7,462 nucleotides of DNA from CG2-30-40-21 sp043806395. Lineage in GTDB: Bacteria > UBA9089 > CG2-30-40-21. A program made the position numbers and the translations under genes. Position 1 is the first letter of the stretch. The number at the start of each line of letters is the position of its first letter. Where the stretch lies: contig JAZDHC010000137.1 of the NCBI GenBank assembly GCA_043806395.1, forward strand, positions 1 to 7,462. The letters run 5' to 3'. Positions 6,596-7,462 of this stretch are shown in pieces. The notes under the pieces were generated by a model. That model had not been told where the DNA came from, searched no databases, and saw nothing but the letters and a program-made list of their open reading frames with translations.

Positions 6596-6654
6596 GTTTT
6601 CTCCTTTATTGCTTAGGACTCGTGCAAAAATAACTTGTACAGTCGTCAGGCTGT

Positions 6655-6732
6655 TACGGAATAGGCATTTGGCCATAAGATGCATACAATATGTTGTCCG
6701 TATTCCGTAGGGACATCCCCTTGTGGGTGTCC
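6655..6732 (-). other. Hairpin-rich segment in the metG leader
   Basis: Two inverted repeats occur between the hicA remnant and metG. On the + strand, GGACA(T)CCC at 6711-6719 pairs with GGGTGTCC at 6725-6732 around a short TTGT-containing loop, and TACGGAATA (6655-6663) is a perfect reverse complement of TATTCCGTA (6701-6709) across a 37-nt loop. Read on the - strand, both would lie in the 5' untranslated part of metG mRNA. The segment begins where hicA homology stops, so it may be a repeat element that inserted or a deletion junction. I do not recognise a known riboswitch; the T-box consensus GGGTGGNACCGCG is absent. Confidence 0.45.
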
Positions 6733-6740
6733 GTCTGTTG

Positions 6741-6768
6741 ATTATCCGTTGCGTTTAATTGGTCCCAA
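6741..6768 (-). promoter_or_regulatory. Candidate metG promoter inside the hicA remnant
   Basis: Read on the - strand, TTGGGA (6768-6763) and GATAAT (6746-6741) are 16 bp apart. Transcription would begin near 6734, immediately before the hairpin at 6711-6732, giving a leader of about 139 nt to the metG start. Both hexamers deviate from consensus, and the -35 half lies within codons of the broken hicA. Confidence 0.33.
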
Positions 6769-6777
6769 TGTTGGCAT
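6742..6777 (-). pseudogene. hicA: hicA toxin gene remnant, first 11 codons
   Basis: The hicB stop TAA shares one base with an ATG (TAATG, 6779-6775 read on the - strand). From that ATG the frame reads MPTLGPIKRNG and then stops. Many HicA mRNA-interferase toxins encoded directly after this HicB type begin MPxLGPIKRxxLI, continuing into LGFxGPYxGGKHQFM with the catalytic histidine. Here homology ends after IKRN, and the entire catalytic domain is missing, replaced by a hairpin-rich sequence. The coupled TAATG junction is typical of an intact hicBA operon and argues against a chance match. The call is based on family memory of a short peptide plus gene context. Confidence 0.6.
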
Positions 6778-7019
6778 TAGGCTGCCTCTTTAAGATTAAG
6801 GTTAATTTTGTCAATAGTTGGAATGAAATGTCCCATCTTAAGCCCTATTAAAATCCATTCTTCTAACACTTCTCTTAATTCCTCTCGGCAGACTTCAAGT
6901 GTGTCTGCATTTGCCCAAACTCCTTGAGTATCTTCTATCTTACCAAAATATCCTTCTCCATCATCTAAAATCTCATAATGTGCTTTACTCATAGCTGCAT
7001 TGATATAAGCAGTTAGCAT
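6777..7019 (-). CDS. hicB: HicB-family antitoxin, orphaned
   Basis: An 80-aa protein with a strong ribosome-binding site (AAGGAGG, complement of 7025-7031, 5 nt before the ATG). It shows the short HicB/UPF0150 pattern: AHYEILDDGEGYFGKI (strand-turn-strand, residues 13-28), GVWANADTLEVCREELREVL (33-52) and EEWILIGLKMGHFIPTID (53-70), the last two forming the helix and final strand of the RNase H-like HicB fold. No C-terminal ribbon-helix-helix or HTH domain follows, as expected for this length. HicB normally neutralises HicA, an RNase that cleaves mRNA, and represses the operon. Here the partner survives only as an 11-codon scar. EDTQGVWA replaces the more usual PGLQGVWA, a small deviation. 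It could persist as a neutral relic or counter HicA toxins encoded elsewhere. Confidence 0.88.
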   Translation of the reverse strand: MLTAYINAAMSKAHYEILDDGEGYFGKIEDTQGVWANADTLEVCREELREVLEEWILIGLKMGHFIPTIDKINLNLKEAA

Positions 7020-7184
7020 AATATCCTCCTTCTAACGGCAAAATAATCAACTCTGTCTGGTTCATTTTTCTTGTTAGACTTTCCTTCGCTGTCTTTTTTC
7101 TTTTCTTTTGACTTACCGAAATGTTGTGAATTCAATATTCAAGAGTTGCACCTTACTCTCTCTCTTATCTGATGAATACCAGAC

Positions 7185-7212
7185 CTTATAAAAACCACTC
7201 AAATCAAGTAAA
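7185..7212 (-). promoter_or_regulatory. Weak promoter candidate for hicB
   Basis: Read on the - strand, TTTACT (7212-7207) and TATAAG (7190-7185) are 16 bp apart, which would give a leader of about 160 nt to hicB. Each hexamer has one or two mismatches to consensus in an AT-rich region, so chance is likely enough to keep confidence low. Confidence 0.22.
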
Positions 7213-7260
7213 AAATTAAAATGCTTGGAGAAATTCATTAGAAAATGTGGGATGTGTTCC

Positions 7261-7303
7261 TCTGTTTTCCTCTGTTTTCCCCTCTGTTTTCCCTCTGTTT
7301 TCC
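7261..7303. repeat. Four tandem TCTGTTTTCC units
   Basis: The decamer TCTGTTTTCC occurs four times at 7261-7270, 7271-7280, 7283-7292 and 7294-7303, with 0, 2 and 1 extra C between copies, followed by seven T (7304-7310). The copies are identical; only the spacers vary. The other strand reads GGAAAACAGA repeats. It lies in the 443-base stretch upstream of hicB. Slippage or a dispersed repeat family would both explain it; no function is evident. Confidence 0.85.
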
Positions 7304-7462
7304 TTTTTTTGGTTGAACTAAGCCACAGTAGTGGCAGCCATTCCAGAGTTCAGATTATCCACATTTCCTGAAATATTCCCCATAACTTGAGTGTAACATA
7401 CAGGATATTGAATGTCAAGAAAAAAATGAGTTCAAGGTGAGAATTTCAGTAGTTATGTGGCT

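Larger units (their letters stand above)
7020..7462. other. Gene-free stretch upstream of hicB
   Basis: These 443 bases contain no frame with a ribosome-binding site and recognisable protein on either strand. They hold the hicB ribosome-binding site (7025-7031), the weak promoter candidate at 7185-7212, pyrimidine-rich tracts on the + strand (7080-7117), the TCTGTTTTCC array, and a small perfect hairpin GCCAC-AGTA-GTGGC (7322-7335) that lacks a T-run on either side. The last bases, TTATGTGGCT, could be the start of another GTGGCT-type repeat arm, but the window ends there. Confidence 0.6.

Noticed and set aside
6596..6685. 30-residue N-terminal extension of metG
   Set aside because: The extension resembles no synthetase sequence. 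The ATG at 6595 has a strong ribosome-binding site and begins the conserved fold.
6596..6740. T-box or other methionine-responsive riboswitch ahead of metG
   Set aside because: No T-box consensus and no SAM-riboswitch core is visible. Two inverted repeats alone do not support a riboswitch call.
7031..7078. TCTAAC/GTTAGA inverted pair beside the hicB ribosome-binding site
   Set aside because: Only 6 bp with a 36-nt loop in AT-rich sequence; too weak to claim translational control.
7322..7335. GCCAC-AGTA-GTGGC hairpin as a terminator
   Set aside because: No T-run follows on either strand at the right distance, and no gene ends here.

Overview
The window is AT-rich bacterial chromosome. Ordinary housekeeping genes sit among remnants of mobile or accessory genes and several short dispersed repeats. 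The genes (lipoprotein-type solute-binding protein, phosphomannomutase/phosphoglucomutase, tRNA-Ala, methionyl-tRNA synthetase) do not fix the taxon. The period-8 and period-10 GTG-rich intergenic repeats, together with an AbiEii-like nucleotidyltransferase and a HicB gene, recall uncultured environmental lineages (planctomycete-like or candidate-phylum genomes). That placement is an inference with low confidence.

Left part, + strand. A 34-codon scar of a transposase first ORF (46-150) is followed by a near-consensus sigma70 promoter (179-207) and a small hairpin with a T-run. Then comes a tight three-gene run: a 71-aa protein ending in CHNRNY, a 188-aa nucleotidyltransferase overlapping it by 22 nt, and, 11 nt further on, a 515-aa peptide-type solute-binding lipoprotein. 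The first two look like a toxin-antitoxin-like or defence-like cassette. The third is a transport component with no permease or ATPase genes in view.

Middle, + strand. A repeat with inverted arms (2659-2763) precedes a bicistronic unit: a phosphomannomutase/phosphoglucomutase with all four family loops, then a 144-aa single-TM protein of unknown function. The next 345 bases (4603-4947) hold no gene. They hold four arms of a second repeat, built from 8-bp CTTxGTGx units and arranged as nested inverted pairs. A complete tRNA-Ala(CGC) with encoded CCA follows.

Right part, - strand. metG (507 aa, compact form) converges on the tRNA. Upstream of it lies hicB, whose stop codon overlaps the ATG of a hicA gene reduced to 11 codons. 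The sequence after the break is a hairpin-rich segment that now forms the metG leader, and a plausible metG promoter lies inside the broken hicA. The last 443 bases (7020-7462) carry no recognisable gene. They contain four tandem copies of TCTGTTTTCC and a weak promoter candidate for hicB.

The most notable points are the orphaned HicB antitoxin with its hicA scar, the small-protein/nucleotidyltransferase pair that appears to read into a transporter gene, and the helically or octamer-phased repeats that fill the gaps between genes. I see no clear evidence for a wholly new system; the nucleotidyltransferase pair is the nearest candidate.
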